Positions 8,774 through 18,326 are shown, numbered from the stretch's first letter. The stretch: DNA of 64,000 nucleotides from Ulvibacter sp. MAR_2010_11 (GCF_002813135.1 NZ_PHTY01000001.1:1917501-1981500); one strand, 5' to 3'. Numbers and translations: made by a program. The notes: a model not told the origin generated them from the letters alone.

Positions 8774-9754
8774 ATGGAATACGCAGAAAATATATTAGGT
8801 ACTATCGGGAATACACCCTTGGTGAAAATCAACAAACTCGCCGAAGAAATTCCTGCTTTGGTCCTTGCCAAATACGAGACTTTTAACCCCGGAAATTCAA
8901 CCAAAGACCGTATGGCGGTTAAAATGATCGAAGATGCCGAAGCCGACGGACGCCTAAAACCGGGAGGAACTATTATTGAAGGCACCAGTGGAAATACCGG
9001 TATGGGATTGGCCCTGGCAGCGATTGTGAAAGGCTACAAGATGGTTTGCGTAATTAGCGACAAACAAAGCAAGGAGAAAATGGATATTCTGCGTGCTGTA
9101 GGAAGCGAAGTTGTTATTTGCCCAACCGATGTAGAACCAACCGATCCGCGCTCGTACTATTCTACCTCCAAACGTCTTGCCGAAGAAACTCCCAACAGCT
9201 GGTATGTGAATCAGTATGACAATCCCAGCAACGCCAAAGCACATTACGAAAGTACCGGTCCCGAAATCTGGAAACAAACCGACGGGAAGGTTACGCACTT
9301 TGTAGTAGGAGTAGGAACCGGCGGAACTGTGAGTGGTGTTGGAAAATACTTAAAGGAACAGAATCCCAATATAAAAATATGGGGCATCGATACCTACGGC
9401 AGTGTCTTTAAAAAATACCACGAAACAGGAATTTTCGATGAAAAGGAAATCTATCCCTACGTCACCGAAGGGATTGGAGAAGACATTCTGCCAAAAAACG
9501 TAGATTTCAGTATTATAGACGGTTTTACAAAAGTAACCGATAAGGATGCGGCGATTTACACTCAAAAGCTAGCTAAGGAAGAAGGGATGTTTTTAGGGAA
9601 TTCGGCAGGCGCGGCGATGAAAGGACTGCTTCAGTTAAAAGAACATTTTACCAAAGACGATGTAGTGGTAGTATTATTTCATGATCATGGAAGCAGATAT
9701 GTCGGGAAAATGTTTAACAACGACTGGATGAAAAAAATGGGGTATCTGGAATAA
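8774..9754 (+). CDS. cysM: PLP-dependent cysteine synthase family protein (CysM/CysK-like)
   Basis: This 326-residue fold-type II PLP enzyme is expected to make cysteine from O-acetylserine and sulfide in the cytoplasm. The PLP lysine lies in NPGNSTKDRMA (Lys44), the substrate loop is EGTSGNTG (about 69-76), the phosphate-binding loop is GVGTGGTVSG (about 178-187) and the late serine motif is GNSAGAA (about 275). The length and the lack of a C-terminal CBS domain argue for cysteine synthase rather than full cystathionine beta-synthase; a catalytic core of the latter cannot be excluded. A good promoter precedes it and a strong terminator follows, so it is probably a single-gene unit. Confidence 0.8.
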   Translation: MEYAENILGTIGNTPLVKINKLAEEIPALVLAKYETFNPGNSTKDRMAVKMIEDAEADGRLKPGGTIIEGTSGNTGMGLALAAIVKGYKMVCVISDKQSKEKMDILRAVGSEVVICPTDVEPTDPRSYYSTSKRLAEETPNSWYVNQYDNPSNAKAHYESTGPEIWKQTDGKVTHFVVGVGTGGTVSGVGKYLKEQNPNIKIWGIDTYGSVFKKYHETGIFDEKEIYPYVTEGIGEDILPKNVDFSIIDGFTKVTDKDAAIYTQKLAKEEGMFLGNSAGAAMKGLLQLKEHFTKDDVVVVLFHDHGSRYVGKMFNNDWMKKMGYLE

Positions 9755-9778
9755 GGAACTCAAAATATAATACACATA

Positions 9779-9812
9779 AATCCTGCTTTTCTAAGCAGGA
9801 TTTTTTATTTTT
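9779..9812 (+). terminator. Intrinsic terminator after cysM
   Basis: The stem TCCTGCTT (9781-9788) pairs perfectly with AAGCAGGA (9793-9800), has a four-base loop and is followed by a run of T residues. Confidence 0.85.
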
Positions 9813-9820
9813 ATAGGTAA

Positions 9821-10198
9821 ATGAAACGCAACGTCAAACAACTTTTCAGATTTTTCAGAACCAAGCCGGTTCCCGTAAATACAAACGAAATTTTGGCTTT
9901 GGAGCGGACCAAATTGGCCAACGAACGCACCTTATTGGCGTATATTAGGGCCTCCTTGTATCTATTACTTGGTGGATTGGCGCTTTTGCAGCTCAACGAC
10001 TTTCAAAATATTCATTGGTTGGGATATGTTGCCTTGGTAGTATGTGTTTTGTTTCTGGCCGTTGGTATTTTTCGCTTTATCTTACTGAATAGAAGGTTGT
10101 ACAAATGGAACCGGATATTGTTTTCCGATACTATTTCCGAATCGGTTGAACCGGAAACGGACACCCCGCAAAAAGGGAAGCCGCCCAAACCCGATTAA
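9821..10198 (+). CDS. DUF202 (YidH-like) membrane protein
   Basis: This 125-residue protein carries the DUF202 signature ERTKLANERTLLAYIRAS (about residues 29-46), followed by two membrane helices (about 47-60 and 67-90) and a charged C-terminal tail. DUF202 proteins are small inner-membrane proteins of unknown function. It begins just after the cysM terminator and lies 50 bases before the DUF2851 gene, with which it may be cotranscribed. Confidence 0.8.
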   Translation: MKRNVKQLFRFFRTKPVPVNTNEILALERTKLANERTLLAYIRASLYLLLGGLALLQLNDFQNIHWLGYVALVVCVLFLAVGIFRFILLNRRLYKWNRILFSDTISESVEPETDTPQKGKPPKPD

Positions 10199-10248
10199 GT
10201 CGCGTAAGAATCTTTTAATCCTACGAACTCCCCGTTAATTTTTTAGTT

Positions 10249-11523
10249 ATGAAAGAAGATTTCCTGCACTACGTATGGAAGTTTCAAAAATTTGACACCC
10301 GGGAGTTAAGCACTGTTCATGGTGAAACTATTAAAGTTTTAAAGCCCGGAATGCACAATTTGAATTCCGGCCCCGATTTTTTTAATGCGCAGATTGCAAT
10401 TGGTGATGTGTTGTGGAATGGTAATGTTGAAATTCATATCAACGCTTCCCATTGGTATCAGCACAGTCATGAAAGCGATCCTGCATACGATTCGGTGATT
10501 CTACATGTGGTTTGGGAGCACGACGCTGAGGTGTTTAGACAAAACAACACCGTTATTCCCACACTTCAGCTAAAAAATTGTGTAGAGAAAAGCACGCTTA
10601 CAGCCTATCATAAACTGTTTTCGAAAGAGTTGAGATGGATTAATTGTGAAAATGAATTCCCGAAAGTAGACACTTTTTTACTCCAAAACTGGTTGGAACG
10701 CTTGTATGTGGAACGTTTAGAGCTGAAGGCTCAAATAATACAAACACAATTGAAATCACTCCACAATCATTGGGAGGCTTTGCTCTTCAGGATGTTGTGT
10801 AAAAACTTCGGACTTTCAGTAAACGGCGAAGCTTTTTTAAGTTTGGCAGGCTCCATCGATTTTTCAATTATTCAAAAAGTAGCTTCAAAATCGGTTGAGC
10901 TGGAAGCATTACTTTTGGGACAGGCCGGATTGCTGGAGGGAGATTGTGCTGATGAATATTCGAGTGAGCTTCAGAGAAAATACAGGTTTCTCAAAAACAA
11001 ATTCAAGGTGTCGAATGAGGGTGTGATCGCTCCCAAATTCTTCAGACTTCGTCCTTCTAATTTTCCTACGCTTCGGTTATCGCAATTGGCTATGCTGTAT
11101 GGTAGTAGGCGCAAGCTGTTTTCAGAAATTATTTCAGCAAACAATTTGAGCGCTATTTATACCATTTTCAATATTTCGGCTTCCTCATATTGGGATACCC
11201 ATTATAATTTCGGAGTGACTTCAAAAAAAAACAGTAAGGTTCTTACCAAAAGTTGTATCGATTTGATAGTAATTAACACCATTATTCCCTTTCAATTTTG
11301 CTATGCGAACTATCTCGGCAAAAATAATTGTGAAGCAATACTGCAACTGGCATCCGAAATTGCTTCAGAAAAAAACTCGATAATCTCAAAATTTAGCACT
11401 TTGGGTTTTACATCCGGAAATGCGATGCAAAGTCAGGCACTACTTCAGCTCAAAAATAACTACTGCAATGTGAAACGTTGTTTAGAGTGTGCAGTGGGGA
11501 ACAGTATTTTAAAGGGATCTTAG
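10249..11523 (+). CDS. DUF2851 family protein
   Basis: This 424-residue protein starts MKEDFLHYVWKFQKF and contains LNSGPDFFNAQI, GNVEIHINASHWYQH and HVVWEHD, the conserved N-terminal core of DUF2851, a family found mostly in Bacteroidota. The conserved Glu/His residues in that core (EIHI, H-x-x-DPAYDSVILHVVWEHD) look like a possible nuclease-type active site, but this is only an inference. No signal peptide or membrane segment is seen. It is followed after 41 bases by the PspC-domain gene. Confidence 0.85.
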   Translation: MKEDFLHYVWKFQKFDTRELSTVHGETIKVLKPGMHNLNSGPDFFNAQIAIGDVLWNGNVEIHINASHWYQHSHESDPAYDSVILHVVWEHDAEVFRQNNTVIPTLQLKNCVEKSTLTAYHKLFSKELRWINCENEFPKVDTFLLQNWLERLYVERLELKAQIIQTQLKSLHNHWEALLFRMLCKNFGLSVNGEAFLSLAGSIDFSIIQKVASKSVELEALLLGQAGLLEGDCADEYSSELQRKYRFLKNKFKVSNEGVIAPKFFRLRPSNFPTLRLSQLAMLYGSRRKLFSEIISANNLSAIYTIFNISASSYWDTHYNFGVTSKKNSKVLTKSCIDLIVINTIIPFQFCYANYLGKNNCEAILQLASEIASEKNSIISKFSTLGFTSGNAMQSQALLQLKNNYCNVKRCLECAVGNSILKGS

Positions 11524-11564
11524 TTATATTTATAATATTCGGTTAAAAATGTTAATTTGCACCA

Positions 11565-11795
11565 ATGCTTCAATTAATCTACAAAATAAGACACTATCTG
11601 GAAAAGCGGGGTTTTTATGTGAGCTCCCGGTTGGCAGACCGTTTGGGAATGCGCGCCAAAAGTGTACGATTGTTTTTTATTTATGTGTCTTTTGCCACAA
11701 TGGGAGTGGGATTTGCCATCTATTTAACACTTGCTTTTTTGCTGAAGTTAAAAGACCTGGTGTTTACCAAGCGAACTTCAGTTTTTGACTTATGA
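11565..11795 (+). CDS. PspC domain protein
   Basis: This 76-residue protein has the PspC layout: a short basic N-terminus (YVSSRLADRLGMRAKSVRLFFIYVSF) leading into one long hydrophobic segment at about residues 38-60. PspC proteins act at the inner membrane in envelope-stress responses, though small stand-alone copies in Bacteroidota are uncharacterised. Its stop overlaps the start of the potassium channel gene (ATGA), which suggests translational coupling. Confidence 0.8.
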   Translation: MLQLIYKIRHYLEKRGFYVSSRLADRLGMRAKSVRLFFIYVSFATMGVGFAIYLTLAFLLKLKDLVFTKRTSVFDL

Positions 11796-12802
11796 ATAAA
11801 ATATTCCAATCTAAAATTTTATGGGCGTTGTTTCTGCTTATCATTGTTTTTTTGGCAGGGGTAAGTGGATATAAATTCATGTCCGGTTATACATGGATTG
11901 ATGCCTTGTACATGACGATTATTACGATCACTACAGTTGGATATGGTGAAGTAAGGCCGTTAAGTCCAATGGAAAAATTGGCGACTTCTGTTTTTATTCT
12001 TTCGAGTATCTTTATTGTTGGATACGCCATATCGGTAATTTCAGAATATATATTAAGTAGAAGTAACCTTAAAGCTTTAAAAATTAAACGTGTGCAAAAG
12101 AAAATAGATGCTTTACAAAATCATATAATAATATGTGGTTATGGAAGAAATGGTAAACAAGCCGCTCATAAATTATTAAACTACCAAAAGCCCTTTGTTA
12201 TTATTGAAAAAAATGAGGAGGTAGTGGAACGGTATTCGGATGAAAAAATGCTGTTTATTAATGGTAATGCCAATGAAGACGAAGTTTTAGAACAGGCAGG
12301 TATTGAGAGGGCCTCCAGTTTAATTTGCGCCTTACCAAGCGATGCAGATAACCTCTTTATTGTGCTTTCGGCAAGACAAATAAAAAGGGATTTAAAAATA
12401 ATAAGCCGCGCCACCGAAGAAACCAGTTATAAAAAATTAAAACTTGCAGGTGCAGACAATGTGATTATGCCCGATAGAATAGGAGGCGACCACATGGCAT
12501 CTCTGGTAGTAATTCCTGATTTGGTTGAATTTCTGGATAATTTATCGGTTTCAGGAGCGCAGGATAGCATGAATGTGGAGCAAATCTCGTTCGAGAAAAT
12601 GTGTCCCAATGGGGAGGAACAATCCATTATCCAACTGGACGTTCGAAACAAAACAGGTTGTTCCATAATTGGGTATAAATCACCGGGAGGAGAGTATATT
12701 GTAAATCCAGAACCGTCGATGGTCGTTAAAAAGAATTCGAAATTAATACTCATTGGGCGTCCAAATCAGATTGACCGATTAAAGCAATTCTATAATGTTT
12801 AA
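11792..12802 (+). CDS. Potassium channel with RCK/TrkA-N domain
   Basis: This 336-residue channel protein has two N-terminal membrane helices (about 9-28 and 62-88) around a pore loop with the K+ selectivity filter TTVGYG (residues 47-52). It then has a regulatory RCK domain starting with the nucleotide-binding motif GYGRNG (about 116-121) and a C-terminal TrkA-C-like part (VVKKNSKLILIGRP). This is the plan of MthK/Kch-type ligand-gated channels, which work as tetramers in the inner membrane. Start and stop are unambiguous, because the ATG overlaps the stop of the PspC gene. Confidence 0.9.
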   Translation: MNKIFQSKILWALFLLIIVFLAGVSGYKFMSGYTWIDALYMTIITITTVGYGEVRPLSPMEKLATSVFILSSIFIVGYAISVISEYILSRSNLKALKIKRVQKKIDALQNHIIICGYGRNGKQAAHKLLNYQKPFVIIEKNEEVVERYSDEKMLFINGNANEDEVLEQAGIERASSLICALPSDADNLFIVLSARQIKRDLKIISRATEETSYKKLKLAGADNVIMPDRIGGDHMASLVVIPDLVEFLDNLSVSGAQDSMNVEQISFEKMCPNGEEQSIIQLDVRNKTGCSIIGYKSPGGEYIVNPEPSMVVKKNSKLILIGRPNQIDRLKQFYNV

Positions 12803-12900
12803 GCTTTCGTTAACAAATAGGAGCTCAAAAATTTGAATTCGCTAGTTTTTTTTAGCATCTTGCTTAGCTGAAAAAAAATCGTTTCACTAAACCCTCAATT

Positions 12901-14601
12901 ATGAAGAAATATCTTCTCCTGTTGTTTTCTACATTAAGTCCTCTTTTAACATTTGCTCAAGAAGCAGAAGAAGTTGGAATTGATGAACAAATAAATCAGG
13001 CTTTTGCGCCTGTTTCCAATTTCTTTTCCAATGTTATATTCTTTGAAGTGTATGGAGGGACACCTTTTGTACTAATATTATTGGTGGTTAGTGCCTTGTT
13101 TTTTACAATATATTTTGGGTTTCCCAATTTTAGATATTTCTGGCGGGCAATTCAGACGGTTCGTGGAAAATATGAAGACATCGAAGCTCACGGTGCTAAA
13201 ATTCTCTACGGAGAAGGAGGCATCTCTCAGGGTATAGATCTGAACAAAGTAGATGATATTACCGAACATGTCGAGTCCCTTTCGGACGAATTAGCCATAG
13301 ATGGCGACATACGAGATACTATTAGGGATGAAAGCTCTGCCGGGGAGGTGAGTCACTTTCAAGCCTTGGCAACTGCTGTTTCAGGTACTGTAGGAAATGG
13401 TAACATCGCCGGTGTTGCGCTGGCCATTGCCCTGGGAGGACCGGGTGCAACTTTTTGGATGATTGTTTGTGGTCTTTTAGGTATGTCAACAAAATTTGTG
13501 GAATGTACCTTAGGGGTACAATATAGAGATGTTGGACCCGATGGTACTGTTTATGGAGGCCCCATGTATTACCTAAGTAAAGGTCTGAAGGAAAAAGGAT
13601 TTGCCACTTTAGGAAAGATTACTGCAGTTTTATTTGCGATCTTTTGTATTGGAGGCTCTTTTGGAGGTGGAAATGCAGCACAATCCAATCAGGCAACCAT
13701 CGTTTTGAAGGAATTATTTAACCTAGAAAGTGCAGCAGCCGGTTTTTGGATTGGAGTAGTCATTGCTATTTTGGTAGGTATTATTATTATTGGCGGTATC
13801 AAGCGTATCGCCTCCGTAACCGAAAAGGTAGTTCCCTTTATGGCAATTTTGTACGTAGTGGCGTGTTTGTATATTATTTTCAGCAATTTTGGACTGATTG
13901 ATGATGCCATTAACCTTATTTTTACTGAAGCCTTTAACCCTAAAGCAATTGGCGTGGGTGGTATTATTGGAGTATTGTTAGTAGGATTTAAACGTGCAGC
14001 TTTCTCAAACGAAGCAGGAGCAGGATCGGCTTCTATTGCTCACTCTGCGGTACGTACAAAATATTCTGCAAGCGAAGGTTTGGTTGCTCTATTGGAGCCT
14101 TTTATAGATACTGTTGTTATTTGTACCATGACAGCGCTAGTAATTATAATTTTTAACTTCGGAGGCTTTTTTGAATATGGAGATATTACCGGACAAGGAG
14201 TGGCTATTATAGATGGAGTGTCTTATGAAGGAGCCGGGATTACCTCTGTTGCTTTCGCCGAGTTTATACCCTATTCCAATATATTTTTAACAGTAGCAGT
14301 ATTCTTATTTGCGGTGTCGACAATGATTTCCTGGTCGTACTACGGCCTCCAATCATGGAAATATCTCTTCGGAAGGGGTAAAAGAGCCGATTTAGTCTAT
14401 AAGCTATTATTTTTATTGTTTGTTGTGATTGGAGCAGCTGCAAATATGAGATCGATTTGGGATTTCTCCGATGCGATGATTTTTGCAATGATCTTCCCTA
14501 ACATGGTTGGATTGTTCTTCTTATTCCCTGTAGTTAAAAAACAACTTAAGAGGTATCTGGATGCTATCAAACTGAAACGAGAAGCAATTACCGATAATTA
14601 A
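12901..14601 (+). CDS. Alanine/glycine:cation symporter (AGCS family)
   Basis: This 566-residue secondary transporter probably imports alanine or glycine with Na+. AGCS family marks are GTVGNGNIAGVALAIALGGPGATFWM (about 160-185), a KFVECTLGVQYR segment and FSNEAGAGSASIAHSA (about 370-385). Two things differ from textbook members. The protein starts with what looks like a cleavable signal peptide (MKKYLLLLFSTLSPLLTFAQ), and a hydrophilic stretch of about 60 residues (about 95-155, rich in D and E) follows the first membrane helix. Both are plausible lineage features of Bacteroidota. The gene stands alone with a 98-base upstream gap. Confidence 0.88.
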   Translation: MKKYLLLLFSTLSPLLTFAQEAEEVGIDEQINQAFAPVSNFFSNVIFFEVYGGTPFVLILLVVSALFFTIYFGFPNFRYFWRAIQTVRGKYEDIEAHGAKILYGEGGISQGIDLNKVDDITEHVESLSDELAIDGDIRDTIRDESSAGEVSHFQALATAVSGTVGNGNIAGVALAIALGGPGATFWMIVCGLLGMSTKFVECTLGVQYRDVGPDGTVYGGPMYYLSKGLKEKGFATLGKITAVLFAIFCIGGSFGGGNAAQSNQATIVLKELFNLESAAAGFWIGVVIAILVGIIIIGGIKRIASVTEKVVPFMAILYVVACLYIIFSNFGLIDDAINLIFTEAFNPKAIGVGGIIGVLLVGFKRAAFSNEAGAGSASIAHSAVRTKYSASEGLVALLEPFIDTVVICTMTALVIIIFNFGGFFEYGDITGQGVAIIDGVSYEGAGITSVAFAEFIPYSNIFLTVAVFLFAVSTMISWSYYGLQSWKYLFGRGKRADLVYKLLFLLFVVIGAAANMRSIWDFSDAMIFAMIFPNMVGLFFLFPVVKKQLKRYLDAIKLKREAITDN

Positions 14602-14639
14602 AAAACAGCAAAAGAACTCCCCGGGCTAAACGGAGAGTT

Positions 14640-15515
14640 ATGAAAAATTTTAAATCCCATCTTGTGTTTAACAAACAACAACAAGGTGGGATTTTGCTTT
14701 TAACGCTGGTAATCTTGGTGCTCTTGGGAGTGTATTTTTTCATTCCTTTTTCTGAAGATGAATTACTGGATATTTCATCTCCCGAAATTCAAGCCGTGCA
14801 AAAACAAATCGATTCGTTGCGCACAGCGGAAATTGCTTCCCGGAAGCCAAAACAATACTCTTTCAACCCTAACTTTATATCAGACTACAAGGCCTATACA
14901 TTGGGAATGTCTCCCGAAGAATTTGACAGATTGAAGCTATTTAGAGATATGGACCAATGGATAAATTCGGCTGCCGATTTTAAACGAGTCACACAGGTTT
15001 CCGATTCTTTGCTGAATGCCATTAAACCCTATTTTAAATTCCCCGATTGGGTAACCAATTCCAGAGTGCCAAGTAATTCATATAAAAAATATACTTTAGA
15101 AAAATCCTATGCACAAAAAATCGATCTAAATCTCGCCACCGAAGCCCAGCTTCAGGAAGTCCCGGGGATAGGGGAAACGTTGAGCAAACGAATTGTGGCT
15201 TTTCGATCTACATTAAACGGATTTACAAGTGATATTCAGTTATACGGAGTTTGGGGGCTGAATGGAACGGTAGTGCAACGATGTTTACAACAATTTACAG
15301 TAAAAACTCCAAAGGCTATTGAGAAGATGGATCTTAATACGGCAACGGCTTCAGATATTGCGACCATCCCGGGAGTCTCTTTTGAGTTGGCTAAACAGAT
15401 CTGGGAATATAGAACGCTTCGTGAAACCATCAACAACTTTTCAGAGTTAAGGGAAATTGAAGGAATGTCTGCTTATAAATTAGAGTTAATTCAATTATAT
15501 TTGTCCATTAAGTAA
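14640..15515 (+). CDS. Helix-hairpin-helix (ComEA-like) membrane-anchored protein
   Basis: This 291-residue protein has one N-terminal membrane anchor (about 18-37) and a mostly extracytoplasmic rest. Two ComEA-type helix-hairpin-helix DNA-binding motifs are visible: IDLNLATEAQLQEVPGIG (about 161-178) and MDLNTATASDIATIPGVS (about 231-248), with a third weaker one at the C-terminus (FSELREIEGMSAYKLE). Such proteins bind DNA non-specifically; in naturally competent bacteria ComEA pulls DNA into the periplasm. Whether this organism is competent cannot be judged here. The gene lies 38 bases after the AGCS gene and may be read through from it. Confidence 0.8.
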   Translation: MKNFKSHLVFNKQQQGGILLLTLVILVLLGVYFFIPFSEDELLDISSPEIQAVQKQIDSLRTAEIASRKPKQYSFNPNFISDYKAYTLGMSPEEFDRLKLFRDMDQWINSAADFKRVTQVSDSLLNAIKPYFKFPDWVTNSRVPSNSYKKYTLEKSYAQKIDLNLATEAQLQEVPGIGETLSKRIVAFRSTLNGFTSDIQLYGVWGLNGTVVQRCLQQFTVKTPKAIEKMDLNTATASDIATIPGVSFELAKQIWEYRTLRETINNFSELREIEGMSAYKLELIQLYLSIK

Positions 15516-15566
15516 AAAATTACTTCATTCGTAATATCCCTAATTCCATAAATGTTTATGAGCAGC

Positions 15567-16724
15567 ATGTATTTTACAGAAGAGCACGATTTTTTCAGAA
15601 AAAGCTTTCAGGATTTTTTGCAGAAAGAGGTCGTTCCACATATTGAAAAGTGGGAGAAAACCGGTCATATAGAACGATTTATCTGGAAAAAATTTGGAGA
15701 GATGGGCTACTTCGGAATCAACTACCCTGAAGCCTATGGCGGGATGCAACTCGATTTGTTTTACACCGTGATATTTTTGGAAGAATTACAAAAAGTAAAC
15801 TCCGGTGGTTTTGCTGCGGCTATGTGGGCGCATGCGTATTTAGCCATGACGCATTTAAACAAGGAAGGAAATCAAGAGCAGAAACAAAAATATCTAACGC
15901 CGAGCATCAACGGTGAAAAAATTGGATGTCTTTGTGTTACCGAACCCTTTGGCGGAAGTGATGTATCAGGGATGCGCAGTACAGCTGTAAAGAAAGGAGA
16001 TACCTATGTAATTAATGGGTCAAAGACCTTTATTACGAATGGTGTATACAGCGACTATCTAATTGTTGCTGCAAAAACAGCACCCGAACTGGGGAATAAA
16101 GGAATCAGTATTTTTGTAATAGACCGAGAAACTCCGGGTATTTCTTCAACAAAGCTTGACAAATTAGGATGGCGGGCCAGTGATACCGGCGAAATTGCAT
16201 TTGACAATGTTGTGATTCCAGCCGGAAATTTGATGGGAGAAGAGAATCAGGGTTTTCCATACATCATGCAGCATTTTGCGTTGGAACGACTTATTATGGG
16301 AATCAATGCCCATGCCCGAAGTGAATTCGCACTCGATTATACCATTCAATATATGAAAGACAGAATGGCCTTTGGGAAAAGTATCTCAAAATTTCAGGCA
16401 TTACGACACAGAGTTGCGCAGTTGAGCAGTGAGGTAGAAGTGTGTAAAACCTTCAATTATGTTACCGCCAAGCGATTAAATGATGGTGAATATGTAGTTA
16501 AGGAGGCTTCCATGTCTAAATTAATTTCGACCAAGGTTGCCGACGAGGTGATGTACGACTGCCTTCAGTTATTGGGCGGTTATGGTTATATGGAAGACTA
16601 CCCGTTGGCGCGATTATTGCGTGATAGCAGATTAGGGCCTATAGGTGGAGGTACTTCAGAGATATTACGAGAGATTATTGCGAAGATGGTGATTGACGGT
16701 AAGAAGTATAAAAAGGCTACCTAG
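15567..16724 (+). CDS. Acyl-CoA dehydrogenase
   Basis: This protein of about 385 residues is a flavoprotein of fatty- or branched-chain acyl-CoA oxidation. Domains run in the usual order: an N-terminal helical domain (to about 115), a beta domain with the first family signature (CVTEPFGGSDVSGM) and VINGSKTFITNG, and a C-terminal helical domain with LGGYGYMEDYPLARLLRDSR and the closing signature GGGTSEILREIIAK. I prefer the ATG at 15567 (MYFTEEHDFFRK) because family members begin this way; the ATG at 15552 would add five residues. Chain-length specificity is not readable. Confidence 0.88.
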   Translation: MYFTEEHDFFRKSFQDFLQKEVVPHIEKWEKTGHIERFIWKKFGEMGYFGINYPEAYGGMQLDLFYTVIFLEELQKVNSGGFAAAMWAHAYLAMTHLNKEGNQEQKQKYLTPSINGEKIGCLCVTEPFGGSDVSGMRSTAVKKGDTYVINGSKTFITNGVYSDYLIVAAKTAPELGNKGISIFVIDRETPGISSTKLDKLGWRASDTGEIAFDNVVIPAGNLMGEENQGFPYIMQHFALERLIMGINAHARSEFALDYTIQYMKDRMAFGKSISKFQALRHRVAQLSSEVEVCKTFNYVTAKRLNDGEYVVKEASMSKLISTKVADEVMYDCLQLLGGYGYMEDYPLARLLRDSRLGPIGGGTSEILREIIAKMVIDGKKYKKAT

Positions 16725-16792
16725 AGTGATACATTAAGTCTGAAGCGCAACTTCCAAATAAGAAGTGTGCGATCATTATATAACTACAATAG

Positions 16793-18211
16793 ATGAAGCA
16801 TTCTTTTTTAAAATATTTTTTCGGTTTACTTATTGGATTGAGTTGTTTAAATGCTGTTGCTCAAACAGAGTTAAAGGGTAAGATTACCGATTTCGCTACG
16901 TATGAGCCCATTGAAAGTGCCAGTATCTATATTAAAAATACTACTGTGGGTACTGTTAGCAATGTAGACGGTAAATTTGTTTTGTTAATTCCGGACGAAC
17001 GAGTGAAGGATACGTTGGTTATATCATCTATTGGATATAAAAGTTTTGTAACCGCGATATCAGATTTTGACACATCAGGGGAAATATTTTTGGAAGAGGA
17101 TATTGCATCGTTAGATGAAGTAGTCCTTATTTCAGACCCCAGACCTACGACAGGGAATGAGATTGTACTGAAGGCATTAAAAAAATTACCACAAAATTTA
17201 CCCGAACAACCCTATCTTCAAAAGGGGTTTTTACGACATAAAGAGCGCAACAAAAAAGAATACAAATGGCTTATTGAAAGTGCCCTCACATTATACGATT
17301 CCAGTTTTGCTTCGGGAGCAGAAGATAATCTTAAACTCAATATCGATGAGACAAGAAAGAGTTACGATTTGCGGGATGTAGATAGTTTGTTTGCGTTCTC
17401 TGCATACTTAAAAAGTAAAAATATAAAACCCAGAGATCTAAGTAGGAACACGGTAAAAAAGGATGCTCTAATCGAAGCGATAAAATGGAATGACGGTAGG
17501 GTAAATGGTCTGGACAATCTTTTTATGGGCAGATTAAATTTGGTGCGGAATTCTAATATGAAGAACGCACTATTTGGAGAAAACATACTGGAGAAACACC
17601 AATTTGAATTGGACACCGTACTCGTTGACGATGGCAGAAAACTCTATAAGATAAAAATCACAAAGGGAAAGGATTATATAGGTCTTAACACTAAAAACAT
17701 TTATAACGACGGCTACAACGCAAACGGCTGGCTCTATATTTATTGGGACAATTACGCTTTTAAGAAAATTGAGTATGAGCTGGTGGCGGCTTCCCCTGCC
17801 CAAAAAAGCAGAAGTAAGTCATTGTTCGATACTCAGGTAAATCACAAACTTATCATAACCTACATAGAATACGACGGTAAGATGTATCCCAACTATTTCT
17901 ATTACGAAACTCCCAAGTTAGTGAATGTAGGGGACAGGTCTTCAGACAAAGACAAAAAGGAGGAGAGTGAACTTCGTTCAGACAGAGAGCAACAATTTTA
18001 TTATACCGTTCAGGAAATTTTGTTTACCGAAATTATCCGCGATCAGGAGCTGATAGATCTGGAACTAAAAAAGGACTGGTCTGAAGATATTTTCTTGGTG
18101 AGACCTTATAACAAAGAGTTCTGGAAAAAGTACAATGTGTTATTGGAAAGTGAAGAGGAAGAGAAACTAATTCACGATTTAAGCCAGCGAGCTTCTTTGT
18201 TTAAACAGTAA
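16793..18211 (+). CDS. Carboxypeptidase-regulatory-domain outer-surface protein
   Basis: This 472-residue exported protein has a signal peptide (hydrophobic 9-20, cleavage near NAVAQ at 24) and then a CarboxypepD_reg-like beta-sandwich (about 25-110: LKGKITDFATYEPIESASIYIKNTTVGTVSN and later SSIGYKSF). The domain is common at the N-termini of Bacteroidota outer-membrane proteins. The rest (about 115-472) is charged and has no membrane strands that I can recognise. Proteins of this layout are often annotated as carboxypeptidase-like regulatory domain proteins with unknown roles at the cell envelope. Confidence 0.75.
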   Translation: MKHSFLKYFFGLLIGLSCLNAVAQTELKGKITDFATYEPIESASIYIKNTTVGTVSNVDGKFVLLIPDERVKDTLVISSIGYKSFVTAISDFDTSGEIFLEEDIASLDEVVLISDPRPTTGNEIVLKALKKLPQNLPEQPYLQKGFLRHKERNKKEYKWLIESALTLYDSSFASGAEDNLKLNIDETRKSYDLRDVDSLFAFSAYLKSKNIKPRDLSRNTVKKDALIEAIKWNDGRVNGLDNLFMGRLNLVRNSNMKNALFGENILEKHQFELDTVLVDDGRKLYKIKITKGKDYIGLNTKNIYNDGYNANGWLYIYWDNYAFKKIEYELVAASPAQKSRSKSLFDTQVNHKLIITYIEYDGKMYPNYFYYETPKLVNVGDRSSDKDKKEESELRSDREQQFYYTVQEILFTEIIRDQELIDLELKKDWSEDIFLVRPYNKEFWKKYNVLLESEEEEKLIHDLSQRASLFKQ

Positions 18212-18289
18212 AACGGATTTACGAATTGCGATTTACGATTTTCAATTAAAAAAAATTCCAAATCTTACATCTAAAATCTAAAATCTTAT

Positions 18290-18297
18290 TATCTTTG
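18290..18297 (+). promoter_or_regulatory. rpsU promoter -7 element
   Basis: TATCTTTG is a perfect match to TAnnTTTG, 29 bases before the rpsU start codon. The predicted transcript would begin near 18303, just before the strong Shine-Dalgarno sequence. Confidence 0.6.
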
Positions 18298-18310
18298 CCG
18301 TCCTAAAGAG

Positions 18311-18319
18311 AGGAGGTGA
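18311..18319 (+). promoter_or_regulatory. Strong Shine-Dalgarno sequence of rpsU
   Basis: AGGAGGTGA is fully complementary to the anti-Shine-Dalgarno end of bacterial 16S rRNA and is spaced seven bases from the ATG. This is exceptional in this window, where almost no other gene has a recognisable Shine-Dalgarno sequence. In Flavobacterium the 16S tail is known to be sequestered on the ribosome in a pocket involving bS21, and ribosomes lacking bS21 use such sites, giving autoregulation of rpsU; the same control is inferred here. Confidence 0.85.
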
Positions 18320-18326
18320 TGACCCT

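Noticed and set aside
8439-8886. Short frames overlapping the end of the permease gene, the repeat-rich gap and the start of cysM
   Set aside because: They overlap real genes or REP-like hairpins and lack any family likeness; the gap is better explained as spacer with a promoter.
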